A DNA stretch of 64,000 bases, from assembly GCF_004363175.1 (NCBI RefSeq), contig NZ_SNYR01000002.1, forward strand, positions 124,001-188,000. Reading direction: 5' to 3'. The DNA comes from Maritalea mobilis (lineage in GTDB: Bacteria; Pseudomonadota; Alphaproteobacteria; Rhizobiales; Devosiaceae). Shown piece after piece: positions 44,000-53,251 of this stretch. Below the pieces are notes generated by a model. The model saw nothing but the letters and a program-made list of their open reading frames with translations. It had not been told where the DNA came from and did no database searches. Positions within the stretch are counted from its first letter, which is position 1. Every line of letters begins with the position of its first letter. The translations under genes and the position numbers were made by a program.

Positions 44000-44911
44000 A
44001 TGACCAAGCTGATTTCCATTGGCGAATGCATGATTGAAATGAGTGCATTGGAGGATGGGCTTTATAAAAAGGGATATGCTGGCGACAGCCTCAACATGGC
44101 ATTTTACGCCCGTGCCTTTTTGCCAGAAACAGCATCAGTCGATTATTTCACCGCGCTCGGCGATGACGCGGAAAGCCAAGCGCTGGCAGCCAGCATCAAG
44201 GCGCATGGCATCGGGACAGATTTGATCCGCATTTTGCCGGGCAAAGCGCCGGGCCTTTATATGATTTCGCTGGAAGATGGCGAGCGCACCTTTAGCTATT
44301 GGCGCTCCACATCTGCTGCCAAGGAAATGGCGCAAGACCTATCTTACCTGACCCAGACTTTCTTGGGCGACAATGCGCTGTTCTTTTCTGGGATCAGCCT
44401 TGCCATTTTGCAGCCAGAAACGCGCGAGCAATTTTTAGATGTGTTGAGCAAAGCGAAAGCGGCGGGGCAACAGGTGATTTTTGACAGTAATTTGCGCCCT
44501 TCTCTATGGCAAAGCCGTGACGAGATGGCCGAATGGACCGCAAAAGCTTCTGCCGTGAGCACCATGGCGTTGCCCACCGTGCCCGACGAATATGTTTTGT
44601 TTGACGAAAAATCGTCTGAACACGTGGCCGAGCGTTATTTGACTGCTGGCTGCCGCGAAGTGGTGGTGAAAGCGGGGCCTGAAGCAGCTTTGTTGACCGA
44701 TGGCAGCCAAAGAGAATGGGTTGGCCCTGCCGCCGCTGTGCAACCTGTTGACACCACAGGTGCTGGCGACAGCTTTAATGGCAGCTACATTGCCGCGCGG
44801 CTGAACGGGCGCAGCATGGTTGAAGCCGCGCAATTTGCGCACAAGGTTGCCGGACACGTGATCCAGCATCGGGGCGCCTTGGTGCCGAACATCCAAAGCC
44901 TAGTGAGATAA
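44000..44911 (+). CDS. kdgK: 2-keto-3-deoxygluconate kinase (PfkB family)
   Basis: A 303-residue ribokinase-fold sugar kinase. The N-terminal GECMIEMSALEDGLYKKGYAGDSLNMAFY matches KdgK (substrate loop), and the C-terminal VDTTGAGDSFNGSYIAARL holds the anion hole and catalytic Asp. It phosphorylates 2-keto-3-deoxygluconate to KDPG for the Entner-Doudoroff pathway. ATG 44000 follows TTGGAGAG. No eda or uronate genes are adjacent, so the substrate call rests on the N-terminal pattern; other PfkB sugars are possible. Confidence 0.85.
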   Translation: MTKLISIGECMIEMSALEDGLYKKGYAGDSLNMAFYARAFLPETASVDYFTALGDDAESQALAASIKAHGIGTDLIRILPGKAPGLYMISLEDGERTFSYWRSTSAAKEMAQDLSYLTQTFLGDNALFFSGISLAILQPETREQFLDVLSKAKAAGQQVIFDSNLRPSLWQSRDEMAEWTAKASAVSTMALPTVPDEYVLFDEKSSEHVAERYLTAGCREVVVKAGPEAALLTDGSQREWVGPAAAVQPVDTTGAGDSFNGSYIAARLNGRSMVEAAQFAHKVAGHVIQHRGALVPNIQSLVR

Positions 44912-45101
44912 ACCCCAACTCTCCACAAATTCTGTGTTGATAAAAGAGCTTGACTCACATGCCTCTTTTAGCGACACGCGATCTATGCAATGCTAGTGGC
45001 AACTGTTTTATGCATCAGTATGTGCTGCGCCGAATTGCGCGCTGGGGAAATTAGCATAAAGCTTAAAAAAAATCACGGGAAACGTCTTACTTGAGGTCCT
45101 T

Positions 45102-46007
45102 ATGAGAATTGCAATGCTTGCGCGCAACTCTTCGCTTTATTCGCACCAACGTTTGAAGGAAGCGGCTGTAGCGCGCGGACACGAACTCGATATCGTCAAT
45201 ACTTTACGCTGCTACATGAACATCGCTTCGCGGCGACCAGAGGTATTTTACAATGGTGAAAAGCTGACTGGTTATGACGCGGTGATTCCGCGTATTGGCT
45301 CGTCCATCACCTATTACGGCCTTGCAGTTTTGCGCCAATTTGAAATGATGGGCGTTTATCCATTGAATGAATCTGTGGCCATTGGCCGATCTCGCGACAA
45401 ATTGCGCTCCATGCAATTGATGGCGCGTGATGGTATCGGCTTGCCTGTAACCACATTTGCCCATGACCCACGCCAAACCGAAGAAGTGCTTCGCTTAGCT
45501 GGCGGCGCGCCATTGGTGATCAAATTGCTGGAAGGCACGCAGGGCATTGGTGTGGTTTTGGCGGACAGTAACCGCTCGGCCAAATCAGTGATCGAAGCGT
45601 TCCGCGGCGCTGGCGTGAACATTTTGGTGCAAGAATTCATCAAAGAAGCTGGCGGCACAGACATTCGCGCCATCGTGATTGGCGGCAAAGTTGTTGCGGC
45701 GATGGAACGGCGCGGCGCTGAGGGCGACTTCCGCTCTAATTTGCACCGCGGTGGTTCTGCCCGGAAGGTGAAGATTACCCCGGAAGAGAAATCAACGGCC
45801 ATTCGGGCAGCCAAATCTATGGGGCTAAATGTGTGCGGCGTTGATATGCTGCGCTCTAACCATGGCGCGGTGGTGATGGAAGTGAACTCCTCACCCGGGC
45901 TTGAAGGCGTTGAAACCGCCACTGGTTTGGATATTGCGGGCAAAATCATCGAGTTTATGGAGAAAAACCATAAGCCGTGGGCCACAAAGACCAAAGGCAA
46001 AGGCTAA
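45102..46007 (+). CDS. rimK: RimK family ATP-grasp glutamate ligase
   Basis: A 301-residue ATP-grasp enzyme, the same length as E. coli RimK. Features: [22 protein letters not shown] start, [23 protein letters not shown]-grasp [45 protein letters not shown], and the metal-binding [15 protein letters not shown]. RimK adds glutamates to the C-terminus of ribosomal protein S6 and can make poly-alpha-glutamate. It is followed after six bases by an aspartoacylase-type hydrolase. In Pseudomonas RimK activity is tuned by c-di-GMP; whether that holds here is unknown. A 190-bp gap with a GANTC-containing inverted repeat lies upstream. Confidence 0.93.
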   Translation: MRIAMLARNSSLYSHQRLKEAAVARGHELDIVNTLRCYMNIASRRPEVFYNGEKLTGYDAVIPRIGSSITYYGLAVLRQFEMMGVYPLNESVAIGRSRDKLRSMQLMARDGIGLPVTTFAHDPRQTEEVLRLAGGAPLVIKLLEGTQGIGVVLADSNRSAKSVIEAFRGAGVNILVQEFIKEAGGTDIRAIVIGGKVVAAMERRGAEGDFRSNLHRGGSARKVKITPEEKSTAIRAAKSMGLNVCGVDMLRSNHGAVVMEVNSSPGLEGVETATGLDIAGKIIEFMEKNHKPWATKTKGKG

Positions 46008-46013
46008 GGCCCT

Positions 46014-47054
46014 ATGAAGCCAGATGCGTTTGAGATTGGGGGCGAGCGCATTGCGCCCGGTGAGCGCCGGACCGTCGATTTGCCCGTGAGCGTTTTGTCA
46101 GACCACACGCCGGTGACCATGTCCACCCACGTGATCCACGGCAAGCGCCCTGGCCCATCTATCTTTGTGAGCGCTGCCATTCATGGCGATGAGGTGATTG
46201 GCGTGGAGATTGTGCGCCGGGTGCTGCAATCGCCGAAATTGCGCGGCCTGCGCGGCACATTGATCTGCATTCCCATAGTCAATGCATTTGGCTTTATCAA
46301 CCATTCGCGCTATCTGCCCGACCGACGTGATCTCAACCGTTGTTTTCCGGGGTCTGAAACCGGATCGCTGGCGGGCCGTTTGGCACATTTGTTTATCACG
46401 GAGATCGTAAAGCGATGTGACTATGGCATCGACTTGCACTCTGCGGCGAGCAACCGCGATAACTATCCGCAAATTCGTGTGACGCCCGGGCGCCCTAAGC
46501 TGACCGAGATGGCGCACATGTTTGGCGCACCGATTATGTTGAAATCTAAAGTGCGTGAAGGCTCGCTCCGCGAAGCCTCATCGATGTTGGATTGCGATGT
46601 GCTGCTTTATGAGGCCGGCGGCGGCTTGCGGTTTGACGAATTTGCGGTGCGCGTGGGCACAACTGGCGTGCTGCGTACGCTGCATGGCTTAGGCATGATT
46701 TCGGGCAAACCGATTGCCCCTTCCAAAGCAAAACCGCTGCATTGTAGCGGCAGCCATTGGTTGCGCTCGCCTGCTGGCGGCTTGCTGCGGACCTATAAAC
46801 GGTGCGGCGACACGGTGAGCGATGGCGACATTCTGGGCGTGGTGTCTGACCCGTTTGGCGAGGTGGAAACGCCCATTTCAGCCCATGGTGATGGGGTGAT
46901 TATTGGCCGAAGCGAATTGCCGATTGTGAATGAAGGCGATGCGATTTTTCACGTGGCGCAGCCAGCGCGCAACCGCAATGCGGAAACTGCACTGGACCAA
47001 TATACTGCCGACGTGGAAGGCTCCACCCTGTTCGACGAAGACGAGATTATCTAA
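46014..47054 (+). CDS. Succinylglutamate desuccinylase/aspartoacylase family hydrolase
   Basis: A 346-residue zinc-dependent M14-type hydrolase. Metal ligands are seen in SAAIHGDEVIGVEIVRR (H and E, ~53-69) and GIDLHSAASNRDNYPQIR (H, ~139-150). RDLNRCFPG follows the family substrate loop. The catalytic Glu is likely the one in LLYEAGGG. A C-terminal beta-barrel (~250-320, SGDILGVVSDPFGEVETPISAHGDG-like) resembles the aspartoacylase tail. It begins six bases after rimK, so the two form one unit. The obvious idea is removal of RimK-added glutamates, but this is inference; M14 members also deacylate amino acids. Confidence 0.87.
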   Translation: MKPDAFEIGGERIAPGERRTVDLPVSVLSDHTPVTMSTHVIHGKRPGPSIFVSAAIHGDEVIGVEIVRRVLQSPKLRGLRGTLICIPIVNAFGFINHSRYLPDRRDLNRCFPGSETGSLAGRLAHLFITEIVKRCDYGIDLHSAASNRDNYPQIRVTPGRPKLTEMAHMFGAPIMLKSKVREGSLREASSMLDCDVLLYEAGGGLRFDEFAVRVGTTGVLRTLHGLGMISGKPIAPSKAKPLHCSGSHWLRSPAGGLLRTYKRCGDTVSDGDILGVVSDPFGEVETPISAHGDGVIIGRSELPIVNEGDAIFHVAQPARNRNAETALDQYTADVEGSTLFDEDEII

Positions 47055-47063
47055 AGGCCAAGC

Positions 47064-49484
47064 CTAGCTTTCAGACTTATCATCCGACTTTGGCTTAGAC
47101 CGCGTGCGCGGCTTGCTAGGCGTTGCGCCCTTGCCTGTGAGTTGTGCCAGAATTTTCGGATCCGCCGTGCGCAAATTGAGGTCGCGTTGTGGGAATGGAA
47201 TTTCCACTTTTGCTTCACGGAATGCATGATCAATGGCGAACAGCAAATCAGTCTGCACGCGTGGATAAATCGTATAATCATTCACATGTATACGCAGTTG
47301 GAAATTGATGGAGCTATCGCCAAAGCCCTCAAAGAACACAAAGGGTTCTGGGCGTTTGAGCACATTGTCATGATCATGCGCGAGTTCCAGCAAAATCTCA
47401 CGCACCAACTCCAAATCGCTGCCATAGGCAACGCCGATGGGAATATCCACCCGGCCTGACCGGATTTTGTGTGTCCAGTTGCCCACAGGCGCGTTGATGA
47501 AATCGGCATTGGGAATGATGATGGTTTGGTTGTGGATCGTGTTGATCTCTGTAGCGCGGACGCTAATTTTTGACACGGTGCCAGAAAAACCGCTCGCCTG
47601 CACAAAGTCACCAACTTTTATTGGACGTTCGACCAACATGATCAAACCGGACACAAAGTTTGACACCACATTTTGCAAGCCAAAACCAATGCCCAAGGAC
47701 AAGGCACCAGCAACGATGGCCAAGCTGCCTAAATCGACCCCTGCCCCGGTGATGCCTAAAAAGATGGAGAGTGCGATCCCGACATAGCCAACACCTGTGC
47801 GGATGGAGTCTTTTACCCCATTGTCGGCGCGCGTCCGCTCCAACACTGTGTTGCCCAGCCAGCTTTGGAAAACACGGGTGACCGCCAAGCCCAAGGCAAA
47901 GATGATGATGCCATAAAATATGCTGGCGAGAGAAAACTCAAAGCTGCCAATTTGAATGCCGATGATGGCTTGGCGCACCCACGCCACCAAATCTTCGACA
48001 CGAGAGCCCCATTGCAACAGAATTGCGGGAATTGCAGCCATCAACACCAGCACAAAAAAGCCAATGCCAGCGAAGAGCGCATATTGGTCCAGATCGCTCT
48101 CTTCAATTGAGAAGCGTTGCTGCACCCACTGCCCTAGCCGCGTTGGGGCGAGAACGCCGGGTTTGCCCACTTCGTGGGATAGCAGATAGCCAAGAAAGGC
48201 AGTGACCAAGATGGTACCCGTGACGACCAATTGCTGCGCCATAAATCGTGCAAGGCCAATGTAACCTGCAACTGCTGCGAGAATGATTGCAATGGAAGCG
48301 AGCAAGAGCGGGATACGCACCCATGGCGGCAAGCTGCGAGACACTTCATCTTCCCGCTTGTCGCGCACACGCGCCAATGCCAGCAGCAGCACGGCAATCA
48401 ACACCGCCGCCAAGAAACTGTTGCCGATGGTGAAAGCCAAGGGCGCGTTGACCAGTTGGCCCAATTGGCGTGCCAGATAATCCAGCGCATGAACGATGGC
48501 CAGCGTGCTGACCAGCAAATGCATACGCTTGGCAGCAAAGCTGGAAATGGGCAATAGTCGCAATTCAGAATTGTTGGGCGCGAACAGGGCGTGGCTGAGC
48601 CGCAACGCAAACGACACCCCAAAGACCACCAAAAACAGGGTGCGGACAAATATCCGCAATTCAGTGGTGAACAGTGCCGCAAAATCGATAGCCCAATAGC
48701 CTAGCGCCAAAGCCAAGGCCAGGAGACCTGAAGGCACAATTGTGCTGACAAAAGGCCGCAACAATGCGTTTAAGCGTGTGGCGCTTGACGAGAGATAGCT
48801 TTTTGCGCGTTTAGAAAGCACAACCGATCCCGCCAGCAAAATGGCGAAGAAGGAGAATACGATCGCGAATGGGCGCGGATCGGGCGCGACCTTTACGGCC
48901 CACCAGGTGCGCAATTTGGATTGCAACCGGGTGAAGGTGGTGACACTGTCGCCCGAGATGCTGGCGAGCAAATCAATGGTAATGGGAGAGCGTTGAGAAA
49001 GGCGATTGGTGAACACTTGCCGCCGTAGCTTTGCAATTTCTTCAAAGGCAGCGTCGATTTTTTGCTCAAGCTCCTGCGCGCGCGTGGTGACGATGCGCAA
49101 ATCTTGTCGCTGGTCTTTGGCGTCTTTCCGCTCTTCCGCGATTTGCGGGCTTTCCTTTTCGCCTTCGGCAGGCTCCGGCCCCAGCGCATCCAGTTGGCTG
49201 GTGAGCACAGCGAGCTGATCTTCAACAGGTTTGACGATTTCCTCAATCTCAGGCTGCACATCCAACAGGCGAGACCGCGCATTGATCAGGGAATTGTCAT
49301 TATCTGCGTTTTCGATGGTGCCAACGATGCGCTCAATCCGAATTTCAATCTGATCAAGCTGTTCAAGCTTTTGTTCGACCTCAACAATTTGCGCGCTGGC
49401 CATGCTGACCAGCATCGCCAAGGCGAGCAAAGGAATGATGATGGAACGCCACGCTGATAAAGCGACAAAACTGAGTATTTTCAT
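47064..49484 (-). CDS. Mechanosensitive channel of the MscS family with DUF3772 domain
   Basis: An 806-residue membrane protein. A signal-like helix (~13-31) is followed by a periplasmic coiled-coil DUF3772 region (~33-190, QKLEQLDQIEIRIERIV and QELEQKIDAAFEEIAKLRRQ). About eleven helices span ~200-620. The MscS core follows: pore helix GALSLGIGFGLQNVVSNFVSGLIMLVERPIKVGD (read in pieces, ~595-640), then the beta domain and C-terminal cage (IIIPNADFINAPVGNWTH). A Lys/Arg/Ser tail ends it. It probably acts as an osmotic safety valve. The large size puts it with MscK/MscM-like channels. It converges with the rimK unit. Confidence 0.92.
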   Translation of the reverse strand: MKILSFVALSAWRSIIIPLLALAMLVSMASAQIVEVEQKLEQLDQIEIRIERIVGTIENADNDNSLINARSRLLDVQPEIEEIVKPVEDQLAVLTSQLDALGPEPAEGEKESPQIAEERKDAKDQRQDLRIVTTRAQELEQKIDAAFEEIAKLRRQVFTNRLSQRSPITIDLLASISGDSVTTFTRLQSKLRTWWAVKVAPDPRPFAIVFSFFAILLAGSVVLSKRAKSYLSSSATRLNALLRPFVSTIVPSGLLALALALGYWAIDFAALFTTELRIFVRTLFLVVFGVSFALRLSHALFAPNNSELRLLPISSFAAKRMHLLVSTLAIVHALDYLARQLGQLVNAPLAFTIGNSFLAAVLIAVLLLALARVRDKREDEVSRSLPPWVRIPLLLASIAIILAAVAGYIGLARFMAQQLVVTGTILVTAFLGYLLSHEVGKPGVLAPTRLGQWVQQRFSIEESDLDQYALFAGIGFFVLVLMAAIPAILLQWGSRVEDLVAWVRQAIIGIQIGSFEFSLASIFYGIIIFALGLAVTRVFQSWLGNTVLERTRADNGVKDSIRTGVGYVGIALSIFLGITGAGVDLGSLAIVAGALSLGIGFGLQNVVSNFVSGLIMLVERPIKVGDFVQASGFSGTVSKISVRATEINTIHNQTIIIPNADFINAPVGNWTHKIRSGRVDIPIGVAYGSDLELVREILLELAHDHDNVLKRPEPFVFFEGFGDSSINFQLRIHVNDYTIYPRVQTDLLFAIDHAFREAKVEIPFPQRDLNLRTADPKILAQLTGKGATPSKPRTRSKPKSDDKSES

Positions 49485-49559
49485 AAAAAGAATTTAGGCC
49501 GGGTGCCAAATTTTGGCAACTCGAATTCGCGCCATTCCACGCAAAGCTGTTGTGGCTGT

Positions 49560-49844
49560 TTATGAATTTACGCCGATGATTTCTGCTGCTGACGACAAAT
49601 GTTGCTGCGCATCGCTCAGGGCATTGGCCTGACACAAATCAGTTGCTGCCACGAGCGCTTCAATCAACTCATTAAATTGCTCAGCATCTAGCTGAACAGC
49701 AAGTGACTGGGTTTCGATGGCTTGGACGTGATCCAAACAGGCCTGCTTAGACGCAAAGGCTGTTTCAGCCTGGGCCGAAAATGCTGTCAGCATGCCCCCA
49801 AACAGGGTGGCGGCCAACAATATGGATCTCTTTCTCGTGTTCAT
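49560..49844 (-). CDS. Small secreted protein, unknown
   Basis: A 94-residue protein that I do not recognise. A signal peptide (MNTRKRSILLAATLFGGMLTAFSAQA) is followed by a ~68-residue helical domain with two cysteines (ASKQACLDHVQ and TDLCQANAL), which could form a disulfide in the periplasm. The composition is rich in Ala, Gln and Glu. ATG 49844 follows AGATAGG. It lies between the channel gene and a PEP mutase-family gene on the same strand, with a 75-bp gap to the former. The upstream 169 bp are T-rich on the plus strand and show no clear element. Confidence 0.7.
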   Translation of the reverse strand: MNTRKRSILLAATLFGGMLTAFSAQAETAFASKQACLDHVQAIETQSLAVQLDAEQFNELIEALVAATDLCQANALSDAQQHLSSAAEIIGVNS

Positions 49845-50013
49845 TTTGCCTATCTCGCTTCGCCGCTGTCTCTTATGTAACGCAACAGACGAGCAATTGG
49901 TTTCTTTGGCCATGATATGGGGCCTAGATTTAGTCTTTTTGAGGGCGAATATTTGCCCTCTCTCAAATGATTTATAAGTGTGATTTAATTGTCGCACCCG
50001 CTTACTTACGAGC

Positions 50014-50874
50014 TTATGAATTGGCTGCTCCTTTCGCCAATATTTCATCAATAGTAGCACCAGAAATACTGTTGCTCAAACTGCGCATATCGCCGCTCAC
50101 GAACATTTGTTGCGCGGCATCATAGATAATTTTGTGCACGGCACGGGCCAGGCTGCTGCCCAAGCTGATCCGCGTAACGCCAATTTCGCCAAAATCTGCC
50201 ACGCTATATTTGGTGAATGGCCCTGCGCACAGCGCATTTACCGGCACATTTACGCTGCGCACAATGGTTTTCAAATCGTCGAAGCTTTGCGGCATCGGCA
50301 CATAAATCACATCTGCGCCCACTTGCTCGAAGGCCTTGATGCGTCGCAACGCTTCGTCCAAATCATAGGCCCCTGTCATCACCCCATCTGCCCGCGCAGT
50401 AAGGGTGAAGGTGCTATTGTGATCGGTGCAGGCCGCTTTTTTGGCCGCGACAGCGGCTTCAATACGCATTACCGCTTCTTCAAATTCATAGGGCTTTTGC
50501 GTGGGGAACTGAATATCTTCAATGCCGCACCCAGCAAGCCCCTTCTCCACAGATTGGCGCACGGTTGCTTCAACATCTGCCAGTTGATCACCAAAGCCGT
50601 TTTCGAGATCGGCATTTACGGGCAATGGCGTTGAGCCATTTATGTCCGCCGCATGATCAATTGCCTCTTGGCGGCAGATTTGCCCACCGTCGGGACGGCC
50701 CAAAGTGAAGGCATGAGCGGCGGATGATGTAGCTAATGCCTCAGCCCCAAGCGCTGCCATCATTTGCGCGGTGCCCGCATCCCAAACATTTGCCAAAATA
50801 AATGGGCCTTTTTGGTGCAGGTCGGCGAATTTTTGCGCTTTTGCCTTTTGTTGGGCGACAGATTGGTCTGACAT
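50014..50874 (-). CDS. Isocitrate lyase/PEP mutase family protein
   Basis: A 286-residue TIM-barrel protein. Recognised by FILANVWDAGTAQMMAALGAEALATSSAAHA (in pieces, ~25-55), PVNADLENGFGD (metal-binding Asp-Glu), GCGIEDIQFP, and LTARADGVM. The family includes PEP mutase, carboxyphosphonoenolpyruvate mutase, oxaloacetate hydrolase and 2-methylisocitrate lyase. The lyase signature KKCGH loop is absent here, so this is the broad ICL/PEPM group with unknown substrate. ATG 50874 follows AAAGGTTGC. It is divergent from the JmjC/cupin gene across a 209-bp gap with a 10-bp palindrome TTTAGCTAAA (50998-51007). Confidence 0.85.
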   Translation of the reverse strand: MSDQSVAQQKAKAQKFADLHQKGPFILANVWDAGTAQMMAALGAEALATSSAAHAFTLGRPDGGQICRQEAIDHAADINGSTPLPVNADLENGFGDQLADVEATVRQSVEKGLAGCGIEDIQFPTQKPYEFEEAVMRIEAAVAAKKAACTDHNSTFTLTARADGVMTGAYDLDEALRRIKAFEQVGADVIYVPMPQSFDDLKTIVRSVNVPVNALCAGPFTKYSVADFGEIGVTRISLGSSLARAVHKIIYDAAQQMFVSGDMRSLSNSISGATIDEILAKGAANS

Positions 50875-51083
50875 AAAGCAACCTTTGCGGAGTAAATGAC
50901 GTAAAAAATCATCACCAGTTTGGCGCAATCAATTGGGTTTGACAATCGAAAGCCAAACACATGCACCAAAGCAAATATTAACCTTAGCGTGAATTAGTTT
51001 AGCTAAATCCCTGATGTTAAACCCTATTGTCATAAGCGGCCGATAAATTTGCCTCATGTGAAGGTAAATTTGGGGACGAGGAA

Positions 51084-52028
51084 ATGCTCGATCGACGGAT
51101 TGACGGGGTTTTGACCGACTGGAAGGCGCACTATGCCAGCCTGTTCGGGCAGCACCCCTTACGCTTGCAACATAGATTGGCAGATACAGGCCTGTTCACT
51201 GACGAAGCGCTTGAAAGCATTTTGGAAAATGTGGATCGGCAGGATTATCACGTCAATTATATGGACCCGAACACGGGCGTTCGCCGCGAAGGCGAATTTG
51301 GCAAGGCCAGCGGCAAAGAGATTTTGGACGCGGTGAAGAGCGGCAATATTTGGATCAATTTGCGGGCGCCGGGACGGCAAAACCCAGCATTTGATGACAT
51401 GTTGCGCGCTATCTATGATGATTTTGAGAAACATGTGCCGGGGTTAAAAACCTATAAGCAAAACATGACCATCTTGATTTCCTCGCCCAATGTGCGGGTG
51501 AAATATCACGTGGACGTGCCGGGCCAATCGCTTTGGCAGGTGCGTGGCCGCAAGAAGGTTTTTGTTTATCCAGCGGAAGCACCCTTTTTGAGCCCGAATG
51601 GGATTGAAAAGGTGGTGATCAACGAAGCGCATGAAACCGATATCCAGTTTCAAGAATGGTATGATGACTACGCCACCATTTATGATTTGGAACCAGGCGA
51701 AATGCTGCATTGGCCGCTGAACTGCCCACATCGGGTGGATAATTATGATTGCATGAACGTGTCTGTGACCACAGAACATTGGACAGATGCGTTGCGGAAC
51801 AAATATGCGGTGAACTTCGCCAATGGTATGCTGCGCAAGATGGGTATGAACAATCTTGATCGCGGCACTCGGGGGTTGAAATTTTATACCAAGCTGGCTT
51901 TGGCTGGCGCGGTGAAGTTTTCTGGTATCCAGCGTAAAGATGTTAAACCTTACACGGTAGATTTTGCAGTTGATCCCAATGCGCCAGACGGCGTGAGGGA
52001 TATTACGGCTTATCAATTCACTAAATAG
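51084..52028 (+). CDS. JmjC/cupin-like putative Fe(II)/2-oxoglutarate oxygenase
   Basis: A 314-residue protein whose core (~110-225) resembles a cupin_8/JmjC barrel. Candidate iron ligands are H142 and D144 in VKYHVDVPGQSLWQVRG and H216 in LNCPHRVDNYD. An Arg/Lys pair (RGRKKVFVYP) that could bind 2-oxoglutarate lies between them. The first ~100 residues are helical and unlike known domains. It heads a run of three plus-strand genes: a CelD/BioF2-type acyltransferase begins 21 bp later, then a flippase. Substrate unknown; sugar, lipid or peptide hydroxylation are options. RBS: GACGAGG before ATG. Confidence 0.75.
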   Translation: MLDRRIDGVLTDWKAHYASLFGQHPLRLQHRLADTGLFTDEALESILENVDRQDYHVNYMDPNTGVRREGEFGKASGKEILDAVKSGNIWINLRAPGRQNPAFDDMLRAIYDDFEKHVPGLKTYKQNMTILISSPNVRVKYHVDVPGQSLWQVRGRKKVFVYPAEAPFLSPNGIEKVVINEAHETDIQFQEWYDDYATIYDLEPGEMLHWPLNCPHRVDNYDCMNVSVTTEHWTDALRNKYAVNFANGMLRKMGMNNLDRGTRGLKFYTKLALAGAVKFSGIQRKDVKPYTVDFAVDPNAPDGVRDITAYQFTK

Positions 52029-52049
52029 CTTCGGGGCTAGGGCTATAAA

Positions 52050-53183
52050 ATGACCTTTACAACAAAGGTGTTGCGCACAGCCGATGAAATCTGTGCGATG
52101 AAAGACCAATGGATGGCTTTGGAAAAACGGTCACAGGGGACCCATGTTTTCCAAAGCTACGATCTAAGCAAACATGTGCTAAACCTCACAGGGCGGGAAC
52201 ATGAGAACGCCTATTATGTGATTTGTGTGCTGGAGGCCGACAAGCTTGTCGGCCTTTTGCCTTTAGTGGTGTGGCACAAAAAGGGACGCAAAATTCTGAC
52301 CGGCTTTTCGGAGCCTTATCAGCAATATACGGAAATGCTGTGCGATCCAGATTGTGATCCCAAACAGGTTTTTGAGCAGATGCAAAGCTGCTTTAAAGAC
52401 AGTGGCGCAGATTATGTGCATTTGGGACAAGTGCGGCATGATGGGCCGCTTTTTGCTGGCTGCGAAAGCTGTTTTGACCATTCGGAAGAAGAAAAGGCGG
52501 CGCCTTTTGTCGATTTGACCCAATGGGAAGATTATGACGGCTATTACAACCATTTGAAGCGCGCCACCCGCAAACGCATCCGCAATGGCTATAACCGCTT
52601 TGACCGGATGGGCACATTGGACCATGTGCATGGCAATGATCCCAAGCTTTTGGTGAACGTGATCGACCGTTCTTACGAAGGTCGTGTGGATTGGCAGCGC
52701 CGATTGGGGCTAACGTCACGTGCCTTTCAGGATGATGCCTTCAGAGAGTTTCTGGATCGCTTTAAAGATTCAGATGATCAGAACCTGAAAGTTGCGGCTT
52801 TCTGCTTTATGCTGAATGGCGAGCCTGTGGCTGATCAATGGGGCTTTATCTATGACGATTGCTATTATGCCTATATGTCCACCTGGGACGAGGAGAAGGC
52901 AACGGCAGGACCCGGCAAGCTTCATTTGGGTGAAGTGATCAAATCTTGCTATGAGCTTGGCTTGAAACGCGTCGACTTTTTGATCCCGTCTGTTCAATAT
53001 AAAATGGTGTATGCCACTGGCGAGGTTGAAGCGAGTGACTTTATTAAGCCATTGAATGGCAAAGGCTATCTCTATGCCAATATCTGGTTGAAGCAGGTGC
53101 GCCCAAAGCTTAAAGCGATTATGCAGGCCATGCCCGCAGAGCAACGCAAGAAGATTATCAACACGGTGTTTAACCGCAAATAA
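52050..53183 (+). CDS. CelD/BcsL-type GNAT acyltransferase (BioF2-like domain)
   Basis: A 377-residue protein with tandem GNAT-like halves. The BioF2-like Acetyltransf_6 domain spans ~150-300 with HLKRATRKRIRNGYNRF, AAFCFMLNGEPVADQWGFIYDDCYYAYMSTWD (read in pieces) and PGKLHLGEVIKSCYELGLKRVDFLIP. This architecture occurs in acyltransferases of cellulose and exopolysaccharide clusters and, more distantly, in FemAB aminoacyl transferases. It is cytoplasmic (no signal or helices). It follows the JmjC/cupin gene by 21 bp and precedes a flippase after a hairpin. The neighbours suggest that it modifies an exported glycan, lipid or peptide. Confidence 0.82.
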   Translation: MTFTTKVLRTADEICAMKDQWMALEKRSQGTHVFQSYDLSKHVLNLTGREHENAYYVICVLEADKLVGLLPLVVWHKKGRKILTGFSEPYQQYTEMLCDPDCDPKQVFEQMQSCFKDSGADYVHLGQVRHDGPLFAGCESCFDHSEEEKAAPFVDLTQWEDYDGYYNHLKRATRKRIRNGYNRFDRMGTLDHVHGNDPKLLVNVIDRSYEGRVDWQRRLGLTSRAFQDDAFREFLDRFKDSDDQNLKVAAFCFMLNGEPVADQWGFIYDDCYYAYMSTWDEEKATAGPGKLHLGEVIKSCYELGLKRVDFLIPSVQYKMVYATGEVEASDFIKPLNGKGYLYANIWLKQVRPKLKAIMQAMPAEQRKKIINTVFNRK

Positions 53184-53210
53184 GTGCTGCGTTAGCAAGA
53201 AATATACGTG

Positions 53211-53241
53211 ATGTGCGCTAGGTGTGGCGCACATTTTGTTT
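53211..53241 (+). terminator. Possible terminator between acyltransferase and flippase genes
   Basis: ATGTGCGC / GCGCACAT (53211-53218 / 53227-53234), a perfect 8-bp stem with an 8-nt loop, followed by TTTGTTT. It sits 28 bp after the acyltransferase stop and 10 bp before the flippase RBS. It may give partial termination, so flippase levels would be lower, or the flippase may have its own promoter. Confidence 0.55.
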
Positions 53242-53251
53242 GGAGAACTTT

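Noticed and set aside
44941-44970. TAAAAGAG...CTCTTTTA inverted repeat between kdgK and rimK as a terminator
   Set aside because: AT-rich stem with a 14-nt loop and no T-run; it may be an operator but there is nothing to support termination.
45356-46000. Open frame of 214 codons antisense to rimK
   Set aside because: Ser/Pro-rich shadow of the real rimK frame, no ribosome site.
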